Assembly: GCF_010367455.1 (NCBI RefSeq)
Contig: NZ_WRPR01000038.1
Coordinates: 1-64,000 of the forward strand
Length of the DNA stretch: 64,000 nt
Source of the DNA: Candidatus Laterigemmans baculatus
GTDB lineage: Bacteria > Planctomycetota > Planctomycetia > Pirellulales > Pirellulaceae
Direction of reading: 5' to 3'
Positions 63,691 through 64,000 of this stretch are shown in pieces (positions within the stretch are counted from its first letter, which is position 1; the number at the start of each line of letters is the position of its first letter). The position numbers and the translations under genes were made by a program. The notes beneath the pieces were generated by a model, which saw nothing but the letters and a program-made list of their open reading frames with translations, was not told where the DNA came from and did not search any database.

Positions 63691-64000
63691 ATGACCACAC
63701 GACGACAGTTTTTGGAGCATGCCGGTGCCCTCGGGCTCGGCACGCTGTTCACACCGATGGCTGCGGGCGTGACCCGCGCTGCCGAAGAAACGGTCGCGGA
63801 GGCTGCAAAGATTCCCGGGCTCGTCTTTGAGAAAATCGAAGCGGGCGGGATCTCGCACTACTCCTACTTTCTGGGCGATGCGGTGACCGGCGTGGCCGCG
63901 GTGATCGACCCGCGCCGGGACGTCGAGGTTTACCTCGAGCTGGCCCGCAAGCACCGGCTGAGGATTACGCACGCGATCGAGACGCACGTGCACGCCGATT
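63691..64000 (+). CDS. Tat-exported metallo-beta-lactamase-fold hydrolase (partial)
   Basis: The first 103 codons of a gene cut by the window's right end. TTRRQFLEHAGALGLGTLFT is a twin-arginine signal followed by a cleavage region (AAGVTRAAEE). VFEKIEAGGISHYSYFLGD is the opening strand of the fold, VTGVAAVIDPRRDVEVYLELA follows, and the last visible residues are ITHAIETHVHAD, the start of the HxHxDH zinc motif. The layout with ETHVHAD is like ETHE1/persulfide dioxygenase and rhodanese-linked MBL proteins, so sulfur metabolism is plausible. AAAGGGGAGAGG 8-19 nt upstream of the ATG is a strong ribosome-binding site. Confidence 0.8.
   Translation, partial: MTTRRQFLEHAGALGLGTLFTPMAAGVTRAAEETVAEAAKIPGLVFEKIEAGGISHYSYFLGDAVTGVAAVIDPRRDVEVYLELARKHRLRITHAIETHVHAD

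Overview
The window looks like chromosomal DNA from a high-GC planctomycete, probably Pirellulales/Rhodopirellula-like. This rests on lineage-typical families: a DUF1549/DUF1553 protein with a haem-binding N-terminus, two DUF1501 Tat proteins, a BBP7-like outer-membrane protein, a GlmU-like putative sugar nucleotidyltransferase, DUF3500 and PVC-type dehydrogenase/cytochrome pairs. Intergenic GCTAGC-centred repeats of a type I associate with these genomes are also dense. No rRNA, tRNA, CRISPR array, prophage or intact insertion sequence was seen. The only RNA gene recognised is RNase P RNA.

Layout. 1-16 kb is mostly housekeeping: an EEP-family nuclease, a PhyH oxygenase, a principal-type sigma-70 factor, metF, an ECF sigma/anti-sigma pair, lgt, panC, folK, a GT2 glycosyltransferase and a hemerythrin-like/response-regulator pair. 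16-33 kb carries a GlmU-like acyl/nucleotidyltransferase, a DUF3500 protein, acs, a BBP7-like barrel protein, a Uma2 nuclease, an orphan ParA, hemH, a BRCT-MerR-TPR protein, a solitary DUF1501 protein and rnpB. 33-44 kb carries a SNF2 helicase, secreted HEAT and Tat proteins, a methyltransferase/flavoprotein/type III polyketide synthase operon and transketolase. 44.9-48.4 kb is a four-gene pseudopilin operon. 48.4-62.6 kb reads as a sugar-acid catabolic and surface oxidation locus: sialidase-like protein, KDGal kinase, KDPG/KDPGal aldolase, a TctC-TctB fusion, TctA, a pentahaem cytochrome, a beta-propeller dehydrogenase, DUF1549/DUF1553 and DUF1501. The right edge cuts a Tat-exported metallo-beta-lactamase-fold gene.

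The most unusual aspect is the repeat landscape. Heptamer tracts (CCGGRRR and GGTGAAG types), hexamer TACTCG tracts around a conserved core, two families of GCTAGC-centred palindromes, a two-copy long palindrome whose loop is flipped relative to its flanks, and a 98-bp MITE-like element with a CTAG duplication occupy most gaps. Many end within a few bases of a stop codon. In parallel, several proteins contain in-frame minisatellites of 15, 18 or 21 bp. Everything here is from reading the sequence; homology calls rest on motif recognition and no database was searched.
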